Positions 1 to 7,448 are shown, counted from the first letter of the stretch. The stretch: 10,868 bases of DNA from UBA7657 sp049653045 (GCA_049653045.1 JBASFN010000159.1:1-10868), one strand, 5' to 3'. Translations and numbers: made by a program. The notes: a model not told the origin generated them from the letters alone.

Positions 1-750
1 GCTCATGACAAGGAGGCCATGAATCGGAATGATTTAATTCGCGCCGCTCGGTTGTTTCATGTTGCCGGGATGAAAAAAGAGTCGAGTCTTTTCCTCGAGC
101 AATTCGCCAAAAAACAGGAAACGCCGAAGGCCTATCGCTTTGCTGCGGAAACGGCGTCAAGCCTGAAGCAATATTATACGGCCGTAAAAATTGCCAAGGA
201 CGCGACGGCAAAGGGATTATTCCTGACGGCGCAATCCTATCCGGTAATAACGGAGCGGCTCGGCAATGCTCCGGTGGAGTGGGCACTCATTCATTCGATC
301 ATCCGGCAAGAAAGTATGTTTGATCCATCGGCGCAAAGTCCCGTTGGTGCAACCGGTTTGATGCAGTTGATGCCAAACACCGCAAAAAATCTGGCGAAGC
401 AGATTGGTATGCCTTACAACACGGCGCGGTTGACGAATTCGGATTATAATATCCGCCTCGGGACGCGCTATCTTCAGGAATTACTGGAGCGGTATGACGG
501 GTCGTATCCGATGGCGATTGCGGCCTATAATGCCGGCCCGGGGCGCGTTGATAAGTGGGTGAGAACTTTTGGTGACCCAAGGAACGGCAGCGTTGATCTG
601 GTGGACTGGATCGAAATGATTCCGATCTATGAAACTCGGAACTATGTGCAGAGGGTGATGGAATCTGTGTATGTATACCGCTTGCGCCTTAAAGGGATAC
701 AGCAGCCCCCAGAGGCGGAAATCCATGTGGCGATGAACGGGGCTTATTAA
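1..750 (+). CDS. slt: Soluble lytic murein transglycosylase, C-terminal part (5' end outside window)
   Basis: Periplasmic enzyme family that cleaves the MurNAc-GlcNAc bond of peptidoglycan to give 1,6-anhydro ends. The frame is open from the first base (A-H-D-K-E-A before the ATG at 19), so this is the tail of a longer gene. An AGGAGG lies only 2 bases before that ATG, too close to serve as a ribosome site. Counting from that ATG, residues 1-80 look like the end of a helical linker region. The SLT catalytic domain follows: the catalytic Glu98 lies in RQES (bases 310-312), then ATGLMQLMP (111-119), YNIRLGTRYL (143-152), AIAAYNAGPGRV (166-177) and WIEMIPIYETRNYVQRV (197-213). This order is that of Slt70-type enzymes, usually about 600-700 residues long. 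No signal peptide can be seen because the N-terminus is missing. The stop codon interlocks with that of the convergent downstream gene. Confidence 0.93.
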   Translation, partial: AHDKEAMNRNDLIRAARLFHVAGMKKESSLFLEQFAKKQETPKAYRFAAETASSLKQYYTAVKIAKDATAKGLFLTAQSYPVITERLGNAPVEWALIHSIIRQESMFDPSAQSPVGATGLMQLMPNTAKNLAKQIGMPYNTARLTNSDYNIRLGTRYLQELLERYDGSYPMAIAAYNAGPGRVDKWVRTFGDPRNGSVDLVDWIEMIPIYETRNYVQRVMESVYVYRLRLKGIQQPPEAEIHVAMNGAY

Positions 751-2822
751 ACTGACCGTCCCTCGCGCCACCAGACGAACGCGACCATCAGCAACAGGAA
801 CAGGGCAAGAGCCGGGGGAGGAAGAACGGGTTTTTCCTCAACGCCCCTTACATCAAAGGCATTGTTCCGGCGTAAGGGAATATCATTTTTTCCGCCAAAA
901 TAACGGGGCGTCGATGAAAATTTAAGCGCGGGGCGGGGCGTGTCATTCATCCAAAGAATGCTGCCGCCCGTTTCTTTGGCAAGGGGTTCTATTTTGTCTG
1001 CGCTTGTGACCACGGCACTGAGTTCCGGCGGGTTGAGATCGCCGGAGACGATATAAGTTTTTTGTCCTTCTGAATCTTCGAATCCATAGATACCGAGTTG
1101 ATCGGTCTTGATGCTTGCTTTTAAGGTTCCATCCGTTGAGATTTCAAATGCGATGTCTTCTTGTGTGCCGTCCGGCTTTGTCATTTTGACATTTTTGTTT
1201 TCCATTTTGTGATTGCGGCTGTGCAGGGTGATGAGGTCGCCGTAAATTTCCGCGCTCAACGCTTTTTCATCCAGTTCCGGTTCTTTCATCGCCCAGTGGA
1301 TGATGCGGCGGAGGAATTCCGCGTGCGGTCCGCCATCACCGTACCCGCGTGACCACAGCCAGATGTGATCGCTGGCCAGTTGTGCGACGCGTCCCTTGCC
1401 CACGCGGTCGAGGATAAGGAGAGGATGTCCATCCGCCCCGGTCATCAGGATGTCGCCGCTTTTGCGTGTGACGACCACTTGCCGCAGCCAGTGAGACCAG
1501 TGTGGATTTTTTGGGTCCGACCCCGGCCCTTCGAGATCGCTTGTGACCGGATGTTTCTGGCCGTCCTCGGTCAGGGCGGGTTTGAAGGCCTTGCGGATGA
1601 TCGTGCCCGTTGAGGCAGCGGGGAGAATAGAGGAGAGATCGGTATTATAGACGGAATCTTCTGTGGCGAAGCTTGGTCCGCTGGCCTCCAGTAATGCGCC
1701 GCCTTGCTGCACATATTTGACGATATTTTCAAAATAATAATCGGGAAGGATTCGGTTCAGTTTATACTGGTCGAAAATTATCAGGTCGAAATCGTAAAGC
1801 TTTGTCTCGAATAATTCGTGAAAGGGAAAGGCAATCAGGGACATTTCGTTGGGTGGCGTCATGTCAATTTTTTCCGGATCGCGCAGGATTGTAAAATGGA
1901 CAAGATCAACGCCGGGATCGGAGGTTAATAAATCGCGCCATGTTCGCCCGCCCGCATGGGGTTGGCCGGAAACAAGCAGCACGCGCATCCGGTCGCGCAC
2001 GCCGTTGATGATCAACGCGGCGCGGTTGTTCAGGGGGGTTAGTTCATTGTCTTCTGCCTGGATACTGATTTCAAAAACATTTTGCCCGGCATGTTCTATG
2101 TCCAGAGTTGCGGTTTGCTCGACACCCGTTTCAACCGCGATAACTTCTGGTGTCTGACCGTAGCGATTGATTGTCACGGTGGCATAGTTGGTATCGAAAT
2201 TGTTTGTATCTTCAATTTTGTATTTTACCGAGGCCGTTTGGCCGACGATCCCGTAGGATGGCGCGGTTGTAATGACAATCCGGCGATCTTTTTCATTTTT
2301 CTCTCCACTTAGCCAGGCCGATATGGGGCCATATTGTGTGCCCGTCTGCGGACTGTCGTGGATTTGTCCATCGGTTAGGAAAATCGCGCCCGCCCGCCGG
2401 GAAATCGGGACATCGGCAACGGCCTTGTCCAGATCGTCAAACAGGCGTGTTTCACGGCTTAAATTCGTATCGCCGGACGATTCAATAATTCTCAATTCAA
2501 GATTGGGGTGTTTTTTTGCGTCTTCGGTTAAAGCGTTTAAAGCGGCCTTTGTGCGTTCGCTCCGCGTGCCAAGGTTTTGGCTTGGCGAAAGATCGACAAC
2601 GGCAAAGGCCACGTCTTTGACGGCATCCCGCTTTTCTTCGATCAGGGACGGATTCAGAAGGGCGATAATAAAGGCCGATGTTAATATTCCGCGCAATAAA
2701 ATAGAGCCGCGATTTTTCCATGCTGCAAAGGCCAGCGCCATTACGGCTACGCCCGCAACCAGCCCGAACCAGAACATCGGCAGAAGCGGATCAAGATGAA
2801 CGGTGACGGCCAGTTTTTCCAT
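747..2822 (-). CDS. Membrane protein with VWA-type domain and glutamine-amidotransferase-like fold
   Basis: A 691-residue protein, last gene of the moxR-type operon. Membrane segments are predicted at about residues 14-34, 42-57 and 668-685, so a large soluble domain is held between N- and C-terminal anchors and probably faces the periplasm. The first part resembles a VWA fold with an intact MIDAS motif, DLSPS (Asp77, Ser79, Ser81), and a second metal-site stretch LTDG (149-152). Residues 279-510 resemble the class I glutamine-amidotransferase-like fold: RVLLVSGQPHAGGRTW at 280-295, DLIIFDQY at 346-353, GGALLEASGP at 374-383, VGKGRVAQLASDHIWLW at 474-490. The usual catalytic cysteine is not seen, so enzyme activity is unlikely. 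The start ATG directly abuts the stop of the upstream gene (TAG then ATG), with GGGGG five bases before it, which suggests translational coupling. The function is not established; it is probably a client or partner of MoxR. Confidence 0.85.
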   Translation of the reverse strand: MEKLAVTVHLDPLLPMFWFGLVAGVAVMALAFAAWKNRGSILLRGILTSAFIIALLNPSLIEEKRDAVKDVAFAVVDLSPSQNLGTRSERTKAALNALTEDAKKHPNLELRIIESSGDTNLSRETRLFDDLDKAVADVPISRRAGAIFLTDGQIHDSPQTGTQYGPISAWLSGEKNEKDRRIVITTAPSYGIVGQTASVKYKIEDTNNFDTNYATVTINRYGQTPEVIAVETGVEQTATLDIEHAGQNVFEISIQAEDNELTPLNNRAALIINGVRDRMRVLLVSGQPHAGGRTWRDLLTSDPGVDLVHFTILRDPEKIDMTPPNEMSLIAFPFHELFETKLYDFDLIIFDQYKLNRILPDYYFENIVKYVQQGGALLEASGPSFATEDSVYNTDLSSILPAASTGTIIRKAFKPALTEDGQKHPVTSDLEGPGSDPKNPHWSHWLRQVVVTRKSGDILMTGADGHPLLILDRVGKGRVAQLASDHIWLWSRGYGDGGPHAEFLRRIIHWAMKEPELDEKALSAEIYGDLITLHSRNHKMENKNVKMTKPDGTQEDIAFEISTDGTLKASIKTDQLGIYGFEDSEGQKTYIVSGDLNPPELSAVVTSADKIEPLAKETGGSILWMNDTPRPALKFSSTPRYFGGKNDIPLRRNNAFDVRGVEEKPVLPPPALALFLLLMVAFVWWREGRSV

Positions 2823-5489
2823 CTATTCCCCCAGCCGCTCTAAAATATAAGGGATGTGAACCTGATCGGCTTTGTAATTTCCGGTCAGGGCGTACATGAC
2901 GAGGTTGATGCCGAAACGAAATTCCATGTCTTGAAACCGCGACGACGAAGCCCCCGCCGCCCATGCCGCTGCCCAGTCGTGCGATCCGATCAAAACAGGC
3001 GAAACCCCGTCGCGTCCGCTCACCGCGCTTTGCACCCAGATCGTTCCCGGATCGTAGCCGCCCGATCTGCCTGGGTTGAGGAGGTAGAAAGATCGATTGA
3101 GAACGTGGTCGCGGGGCAAGGCTTCGAGAGGCGGGATATTTAAGGAAACCGTTAAAGACCTGAGGGCGTTGACATTCGGCGTGCCCGCAAATGTTCCGGA
3201 AGAATAACTGCGGTCGCGTGTGTCGAATAAAATTGTTCCGCCGTGATCGAGGTAATTCTGGATATTTTTTATGGCCTTGCCTGAAAATTGGGTTTCGTTG
3301 ACGCCAACAGGCCAGTAAATCAGGGGAAAGAAAACAAGTTCGTCCTGTTCAGGGTCAAGTGCCGCCACGCCCGCAGGTTCAATCGATGTGCGCGACCGCA
3401 ACGCTTCGCCTAGATTTTGAAGGGCGGTGAGTGTCGTCGCGTCCATAGCGGTATTGCCAGATTTGATGAAGGCAAGATAAAACCCGTCGGCATATTCCAT
3501 GTCTTTCGCCGTTTGAGCCGAAGCCGGTGCGATGAAAGAAAAAATTATTATCGTAGCGGAAACTCTCGATAATTTTTTAAATCCGGAGATTAAAAGGCTC
3601 ATCACAATCCAGTCCGCGAGTAAAAGCATTAAAGCCATATAAAGTAGTGGCGGCATAAGATCGCGTTCATATTCCGTCCCATAGGTGCGAACGGTGACGT
3701 TGTTGTCAAAGGCCGGGGTTTTTAATCGCCCGATGTGATCCCCTATATTAACGGCCTTTTGAAATCCATCGCGGCCATAAAGACCGGGCGGATGATCGGA
3801 GCCGGGAGGTTTTGTGTCAAGATCAACGGCGGACACGGGCACAACACCGGGGAATGGTTTTTTCAGTACGCCAAATCCGTCAAGAACGCGCAATGGTTGC
3901 AACATACCGTCGGTTTTCGTCAGCGCCCCATGTGGGTTGCTGGACATGTTGAGAATCCGGCGCAGAATATCGACGAACACACCGGAAAGTGGTAGGTCAG
4001 ACCAGTCCGGCGCGGCGGTGGTATGAACCATGACCAGTAATCCTTTGCCCATTGGCGCGGCGGTAATAAGGGGTGTTCCATCCTCCAGCCGTGCCCATGT
4101 TTTTTCGTCAATGTCGTCGGTTGGTTGGGCAAGAATTTGCTGGCGCACCGGTATATCTTCATAAAGATGAATGCCATAGAAGGGGCTGCCGGGGTCAAAG
4201 GATTTGAGTTTTGCCGGGGTTTCCCATGTCATGGCGCCATCCATCGAACGCCCGCCCAGCCTCAAGGGAACGGGTGTGAGAAATGGCTCGCTCCGGCTTT
4301 TTGCCATGTTCGCCCCCGCAAATCTGAGGAGTAGTCCGCCCTTTTTTACCCATGTTTCAAGGGAGCCGAGATCATCCGGCGTCATGGCCGCAATGTCGGG
4401 CAGGATGATGACGGAAGGGTTGCGCGATAAAATATCCTGAATATTGCCTTGAAAAAAATCAGCAAAGGGATCTAAGGCGCGTTTGAGATAAAACCGCGCC
4501 TCAATAAAAGGTTTGGACTCTTCTTCACCGTTTGGCCCGAAGATACCGACGGTTTTTTTCTGCGTGCTTTCATCAAGAAGGTAAATGCCGCCTGCGCCTG
4601 AGTGCCCGCCGAGTCGAAACAGGGAAACATCGCCGCGCATTGTGTCGGGAATGTCAAAGGTGATGGATGCCGGAAGATTCGATGGGTCGAGGGAAAGGCT
4701 TTTCTGATCGAGGAGTGCGCCACTGGACGAGAGAGCCTGAATTGTTGCTGGTCGTCCTGGCGGAATGGATTGGGGAGCCACAACGGAGAATTGAAAGGGG
4801 CTATCGGCGTTTTTGTCTTTTATCAGGAGGAGGGGGAGTTGCTCGGGCGGTGGCGCGATATAGGTCAGGTTTTTAAGCTTGTCCGCAAGCGTGTGAATGG
4901 AGCCTTCGTCAAGCCCATGCGAAAACCAGATTGTTTCGCCGGCCTTGTCCGATGCAAGCGCGGCAGAGGCCGCGTAATCGGCCGGCCATGCTTGCGGCTC
5001 CATGCCCTTGAGAACGGCTTCGGCTTGTCCGGCGGACAGGGGGCCAAGCGTCGCCGGTTTATTTTCACCTGGAAGAGGCGCGGTCGTCAGGATGTAGAGT
5101 TCGCGTCCGGCGCGTCCGGCTTGCGCCGTCAGATCCAGCGCGGCGCGGATTTCCGTGTCCCAGACCGAAGCGGCTGGCCAGCTGTTGTCAATCACAATCT
5201 GCACCGCGCCGCTTCCGCTTCCGTTATCCGCCGGATTATAGACCGGTCGGGCAAGTGCAATAATGACAAGAGCCGCGATGAGAATCCGCAGCAGTAAAAT
5301 CCACCATGGCGTATGGCTTGATGTTTGCTTTTCAGGGACAAGACCCGCGAGAAAACGCGTGGTCGGCAGGGCGATCCGCCGGGGCGCGGGCGGCGTGATC
5401 CGAAGTAAAAGCCAGAGCGCAGGCAACGCCGCCAGCCCCCAGAGGACATACGGATTTAAAAATAAAAGATTGCTGATAAGCCCCATCAT
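2823..5489 (-). CDS. BatA-type membrane protein with C-terminal DUF4159 domain
   Basis: An 888-residue protein. Residues 1-80 match the BatA N-terminal pattern: NPYVLWGLAALPALWLLLR at 12-30 is the first membrane helix, followed by a loop with LPTTRFLAGL and a second helix at 62-80. A VWA-like domain starts near AVQIVIDNSW (95-104). Its MIDAS keeps Asp101 and Ser103 but has Pro at the third position, so metal binding is doubtful. A middle region (about 310-520) with DILSRNPSVIILPDIA and KKGGLLLRFAG looks amidotransferase-like. Another membrane helix lies at 613-636. Residues 638-659 look like a signal peptide (KKLSRVS, hydrophobic ATIIIFSFIA, then PASAQ), and the DUF4159 domain follows from about 664 to the end (MEYADGFYLAF, FFPLIYWPVG, HGGTILFDTRD). 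The start ATG overlaps the DUF58 stop as ATGA; a second Met codon follows immediately. The biochemical role is unknown, probably in the envelope. Confidence 0.88.
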   Translation of the reverse strand: MMGLISNLLFLNPYVLWGLAALPALWLLLRITPPAPRRIALPTTRFLAGLVPEKQTSSHTPWWILLLRILIAALVIIALARPVYNPADNGSGSGAVQIVIDNSWPAASVWDTEIRAALDLTAQAGRAGRELYILTTAPLPGENKPATLGPLSAGQAEAVLKGMEPQAWPADYAASAALASDKAGETIWFSHGLDEGSIHTLADKLKNLTYIAPPPEQLPLLLIKDKNADSPFQFSVVAPQSIPPGRPATIQALSSSGALLDQKSLSLDPSNLPASITFDIPDTMRGDVSLFRLGGHSGAGGIYLLDESTQKKTVGIFGPNGEEESKPFIEARFYLKRALDPFADFFQGNIQDILSRNPSVIILPDIAAMTPDDLGSLETWVKKGGLLLRFAGANMAKSRSEPFLTPVPLRLGGRSMDGAMTWETPAKLKSFDPGSPFYGIHLYEDIPVRQQILAQPTDDIDEKTWARLEDGTPLITAAPMGKGLLVMVHTTAAPDWSDLPLSGVFVDILRRILNMSSNPHGALTKTDGMLQPLRVLDGFGVLKKPFPGVVPVSAVDLDTKPPGSDHPPGLYGRDGFQKAVNIGDHIGRLKTPAFDNNVTVRTYGTEYERDLMPPLLYMALMLLLADWIVMSLLISGFKKLSRVSATIIIFSFIAPASAQTAKDMEYADGFYLAFIKSGNTAMDATTLTALQNLGEALRSRTSIEPAGVAALDPEQDELVFFPLIYWPVGVNETQFSGKAIKNIQNYLDHGGTILFDTRDRSYSSGTFAGTPNVNALRSLTVSLNIPPLEALPRDHVLNRSFYLLNPGRSGGYDPGTIWVQSAVSGRDGVSPVLIGSHDWAAAWAAGASSSRFQDMEFRFGINLVMYALTGNYKADQVHIPYILERLGE

Positions 5490-6388
5490 CGCTGGCGCGT
5501 CCCCGCACGCTGTGTGTGGAGGCTGAGCGTTGTCCAGATTTCAAGCATTGTGTCGCTGATGTCTTTATCGGTTCGGTGTAATACGTAATGCCAGCCACAG
5601 GAACGGCTTATATTTTTTACGCCATCGATATGCTCTGAAATCCGGAGGCGGTACTCGGCGCGGATGGGAGAGATGCTGCTGAGAAGTTCCTGGCTTTTGT
5701 CTTGCATTCCTTCAAAAAGAATGCGGCCATCATAGGGAAGGTCAATTTCTGCCGGGTCTAAAATTTGGATCACAAATCCGCCGCCGCTTTGCGCCGCATG
5801 GCTCCTGAAATTTGTTTCGATTGTCTCTAGGGGATCGAGAAAATCCCCGCACAGGAAAAGCGCGCTGTTACGGGTTAGGCCTCCTTGAGGGAGTGTCTCG
5901 GTGTTTTTCCCGAGCACTAGATTTTCCGCGACATTTTGAAGTGCGGCTTCTGATCGTCCTTTGCGCCGTGCTCCGAGGACGCTCACATTTTCTCCGGCAT
6001 GGGTCAGCAAGATAGCGAGCGCAAGGGTGATAATATTTCCAGCTTCTGCCTTTTTCGGAAGTGTATTATCAGAGTGAAATGTCATGCCCGGCGAATGGCT
6101 GCACCATAAAACAGCATTTTGATTTGTCTGCCATTCATGCTGGCGGATAAAAACGCGGTCGGTTTTGCCGCTTTGCCGCCAGTCGATGTCTTGCGGCCTG
6201 TCGCCCGGCGCATATTCGCGGAACTGCCAGAATTTTTCGCCGGATCCAGATTGCCTGCGGCTGTGGTCGCCATGCAGAACCGCCGCAGCGATGCGCTCCG
6301 CCGCCAGTATTAGGGAGGGCAGGCTTGCGGCGGCATCTTCCGCCTTGCGCCGAAGCAAAAGGCCTAAGGGATTTTTTCGCGTGAGCAC
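5486..6388 (-). CDS. DUF58 domain protein with degenerate MIDAS
   Basis: A 300-residue cytosolic protein with no membrane segments. The DUF58 signature is clear: GSGEKFWQFREYAPGD (48-63), then DIDWRQSGKTDRVFIRQHEW (67-86). DPAEIDLPYDGRILFEG (211-227) near the end is also typical of alphaproteobacterial members. DUF58 proteins carry a VWA-like fold and are encoded beside MoxR ATPases, which are thought to act on them. In this family the strand after the EW motif usually reads like W-x-D-x-S-x-S-M. Here it is LWCSHSPGM (94-102), so the metal-binding Asp is Ser97 and the last Ser is Gly101. The start is GTG at 6388: the frame is closed by TAA at 6400-6398 and no ATG lies between. Only a weak AGG lies upstream, about 12 bases away. 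The stop overlaps the next gene by four bases. About 90 bases separate it from the small gene upstream. Confidence 0.9.
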   Translation of the reverse strand: MLTRKNPLGLLLRRKAEDAAASLPSLILAAERIAAAVLHGDHSRRQSGSGEKFWQFREYAPGDRPQDIDWRQSGKTDRVFIRQHEWQTNQNAVLWCSHSPGMTFHSDNTLPKKAEAGNIITLALAILLTHAGENVSVLGARRKGRSEAALQNVAENLVLGKNTETLPQGGLTRNSALFLCGDFLDPLETIETNFRSHAAQSGGGFVIQILDPAEIDLPYDGRILFEGMQDKSQELLSSISPIRAEYRLRISEHIDGVKNISRSCGWHYVLHRTDKDISDTMLEIWTTLSLHTQRAGTRQR

Positions 6389-6396
6389 GGCTAAAA

Positions 6397-6415
6397 TTTA
6401 CCTGTTACAGGGAAA
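6397..6415. repeat. Palindrome just upstream of the DUF58 start codon
   Basis: CCTGTTACAGG at 6401-6411 is a perfect 5+1+5 inverted repeat. With one mismatch it extends to 9+1+9 (TTTACCTGTTACAGGGAAA). It lies 8 bases before the GTG start of the DUF58 gene and includes the only AGG that could serve as its ribosome site. It could be an operator or a small RNA structure over the translation start. No U-tract follows, so it is not an intrinsic terminator. The remainder of this 90-base gap shows only a GCTGCAGC palindrome at 6431-6438 and no other clear signal. Confidence 0.4.
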
Positions 6416-6478
6416 GGCGAATATAACAAAGCTGCAGCACAGGTGAAAGCGGGAACTGGCACTTCTCCGAAGGATAAA

Positions 6479-6904
6479 TCAGGAATGTATAAGGGAATAG
6501 CCTTCCTTCAGGTGCAAGGGGATGGGTTTGTTGTTATCGGTATCGGAAGGGTAATAAAAAGCGCGAATAATACAGGGGCTATTTTCAATATTATTTAAAA
6601 GCTGCGTTTGCAGATGAGGGGGAATATTGTCTATGGAGAGACTTTTGAGGATGATGCTGAAGGGTTCGCCTTCGACCTCGTCAAGATCGTCAATGTCCAT
6701 ATGTTCTATAGACCATTCGTCTGTTTTGATTTTGACCATGACTTCGTTGCTGAATTCAACCGCGCCGTCCATGAATGTCTTGATGACCTTAACGGGGGTA
6801 TTCCCCTTGAACTCAACCAGCATGCAATCCATGTCGTGGGGAAAGGAGGTTTCGGTAAATTTTTTCTTCAGCATACCATTCATCATAATGCGTATGTTGT
6901 TCAT
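6479..6904 (-). CDS. Unknown protein, paralog of the adjacent upstream gene
   Basis: A 141-residue protein of a family I do not recognise, with no signal peptide or membrane segment. It aligns with the protein encoded just upstream (7372-6917) over the pattern F-x-E-x3-P-x6-L-x-EF-x-GNT-x4-I-x2-F-x2-G-x3-F (residues 16-51 here), with 13 of 36 positions identical by eye. The ends are also similar (KPIPLHLKEGY here, ETPLYLRDGI there). The middle is acidic (DIDDLDEVEGE, 70-80). The ATG start has a good ribosome site, AAGGA at 6917-6913, 8 bases upstream; this site overlaps the upstream stop codon, so the two genes are cotranscribed and probably coupled. Base composition is low: 74 of 180 bases are G or C in 6481-6660, against 40 of 60 in a moxR stretch (7621-7680). 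It is probably a recent or fast-evolving insertion into the operon. No function can be assigned. Confidence 0.8.
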   Translation of the reverse strand: MNNIRIMMNGMLKKKFTETSFPHDMDCMLVEFKGNTPVKVIKTFMDGAVEFSNEVMVKIKTDEWSIEHMDIDDLDEVEGEPFSIILKSLSIDNIPPHLQTQLLNNIENSPCIIRAFYYPSDTDNNKPIPLHLKEGYSLIHS

Positions 6905-6912
6905 GGCGGGAT

Positions 6913-6917
6913 TCCTT
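6913..6917 (-). promoter_or_regulatory. Ribosome binding site of the second paralog gene
   Basis: AAGGA on the minus strand, 8 bases before the ATG at 6904. Its first base (6917) is the last base of the upstream gene's TAA stop, which supports both the chosen start and coupling between the two small genes. Confidence 0.65.
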
Positions 6918-7372
6918 TATGGCGCGACCGGGGCGACATTGGGTGTAATGCCATCGCGCAGGTAAAGGGGGGTCTCAAAAAAATAATTATCCTGTCCTGT
7001 GCAATAGACGCCTTTGACGCTCGGAGTCATCCGGGCAAGTTGCAAAAGCATCCGCATCTTGTCCGCGCCAAATGTTTCGGTTGTTTTCAGGGTTTTTGAG
7101 ATAGAGGTGAATTCAGGACGCGCGGTGTTTGAAAAAAGCTCATAGAAAGCAATTTGGAAGGAATCCTGAGCGCGAATTTTGGTATCGTCTTTGACCAGAT
7201 AAAAAGCATCAAAAGAAAACAGGCCATTGGTAAAGTTTTCGATTGTGGGAATCGAGGTGTTTCCGTCGAACTCAATCAGGATGTTGCCCGGATTCTCGGG
7301 GAGGACAGACTCGATAAATTGCTGCCCGAGCAATTGGCGGATTGTTTTTTTGGTGTCAAAAAACTCAGACAT
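6917..7372 (-). CDS. Unknown protein, first of a tandem paralog pair
   Basis: A 151-residue soluble-looking protein with no recognised family. Its conserved block, residues 19-54 (FIESVLPE, then LIEFDGNT, then the end of ENFTNGLFSF), matches the next gene's protein. The C-terminus (MLLQLARMTPSVKGVYCTG, then ETPLYLRDGITP) also matches in pattern. The repeated EF-x-GNT motif and the spacing of hydrophobic positions suggest a small alpha/beta fold; this is inference. The ATG at 7372 is preceded only by a weak GGGA about 8 bases upstream, but a strong promoter lies just beyond it. The gap to the next gene is 12 bases. The gene lies between moxR and the DUF58 gene, where alphaproteobacterial operons of this kind usually have the two side by side. 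A role with MoxR is possible but rests only on position. Confidence 0.8.
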   Translation of the reverse strand: MSEFFDTKKTIRQLLGQQFIESVLPENPGNILIEFDGNTSIPTIENFTNGLFSFDAFYLVKDDTKIRAQDSFQIAFYELFSNTARPEFTSISKTLKTTETFGADKMRMLLQLARMTPSVKGVYCTGQDNYFFETPLYLRDGITPNVAPVAP

Positions 7373-7410
7373 CGTCAGTCCCGTAACGCAAAATTTCCCT
7401 GTTTTGGCGT

Positions 7411-7439
7411 ATATTAGTAAATTACATAATCTATGTCAA
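7411..7439 (-). promoter_or_regulatory. Sigma70-type promoter for the paralog pair
   Basis: On the minus strand, TTGACA (7439-7434, a perfect -35) is followed by a 17-base spacer and TAATAT (7416-7411, 4 of 6 matches to TATAAT including the key first, second and last bases). Transcription would start near 7404, giving a leader of about 30 bases before the ATG at 7372. It lies in the only sizeable gap of the operon between moxR and the small genes, and would drive the pair and perhaps the DUF58, DUF4159 and VWA genes. Confidence 0.6.
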
Positions 7440-7448
7440 AAGATGACA
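7434..7448. promoter_or_regulatory. Operator-like inverted repeat over the -35 box
   Basis: TGTCA-AAAGA-TGACA is a perfect 5-base inverted repeat with a 5-base spacer, so its half-sites are 10 bases, one helical turn, apart. It covers the -35 box of the promoter for the paralog pair. The same stretch can also be read as a direct repeat of 10 bases (TGTCAAAAGA then TGACAAAAGA, 9 of 10 identical). Either form could bind a dimeric regulator. No known regulator can be assigned. Confidence 0.4.

Noticed and set aside
11..21. AGGAGG-ATG as a true gene start
   Set aside because: The spacing is only two bases and the frame is open upstream to the window edge; the protein is clearly the tail of a longer transglycosylase.
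2272..2799. 175-codon open frame on the plus strand
   Set aside because: Antisense to the VWA/GATase-like gene, with no family similarity and an arginine/serine-rich composition typical of shadow frames.
4602..5297. 231-codon open frame on the plus strand
   Set aside because: It lies wholly antisense to the BatA/DUF4159 gene, has no recognisable domain, and is explained by codon bias of the real gene.
6464..6476. CTTC-TCC-GAAG hairpin as a terminator after the paralog pair
   Set aside because: The stem is only four pairs and no U-tract follows on the minus strand.
6608..7099. 163-codon plus-strand frame across the paralog pair
   Set aside because: The antisense frames also resemble each other because the DNA is duplicated, but promoter, ribosome sites and operon direction all support the minus-strand genes.
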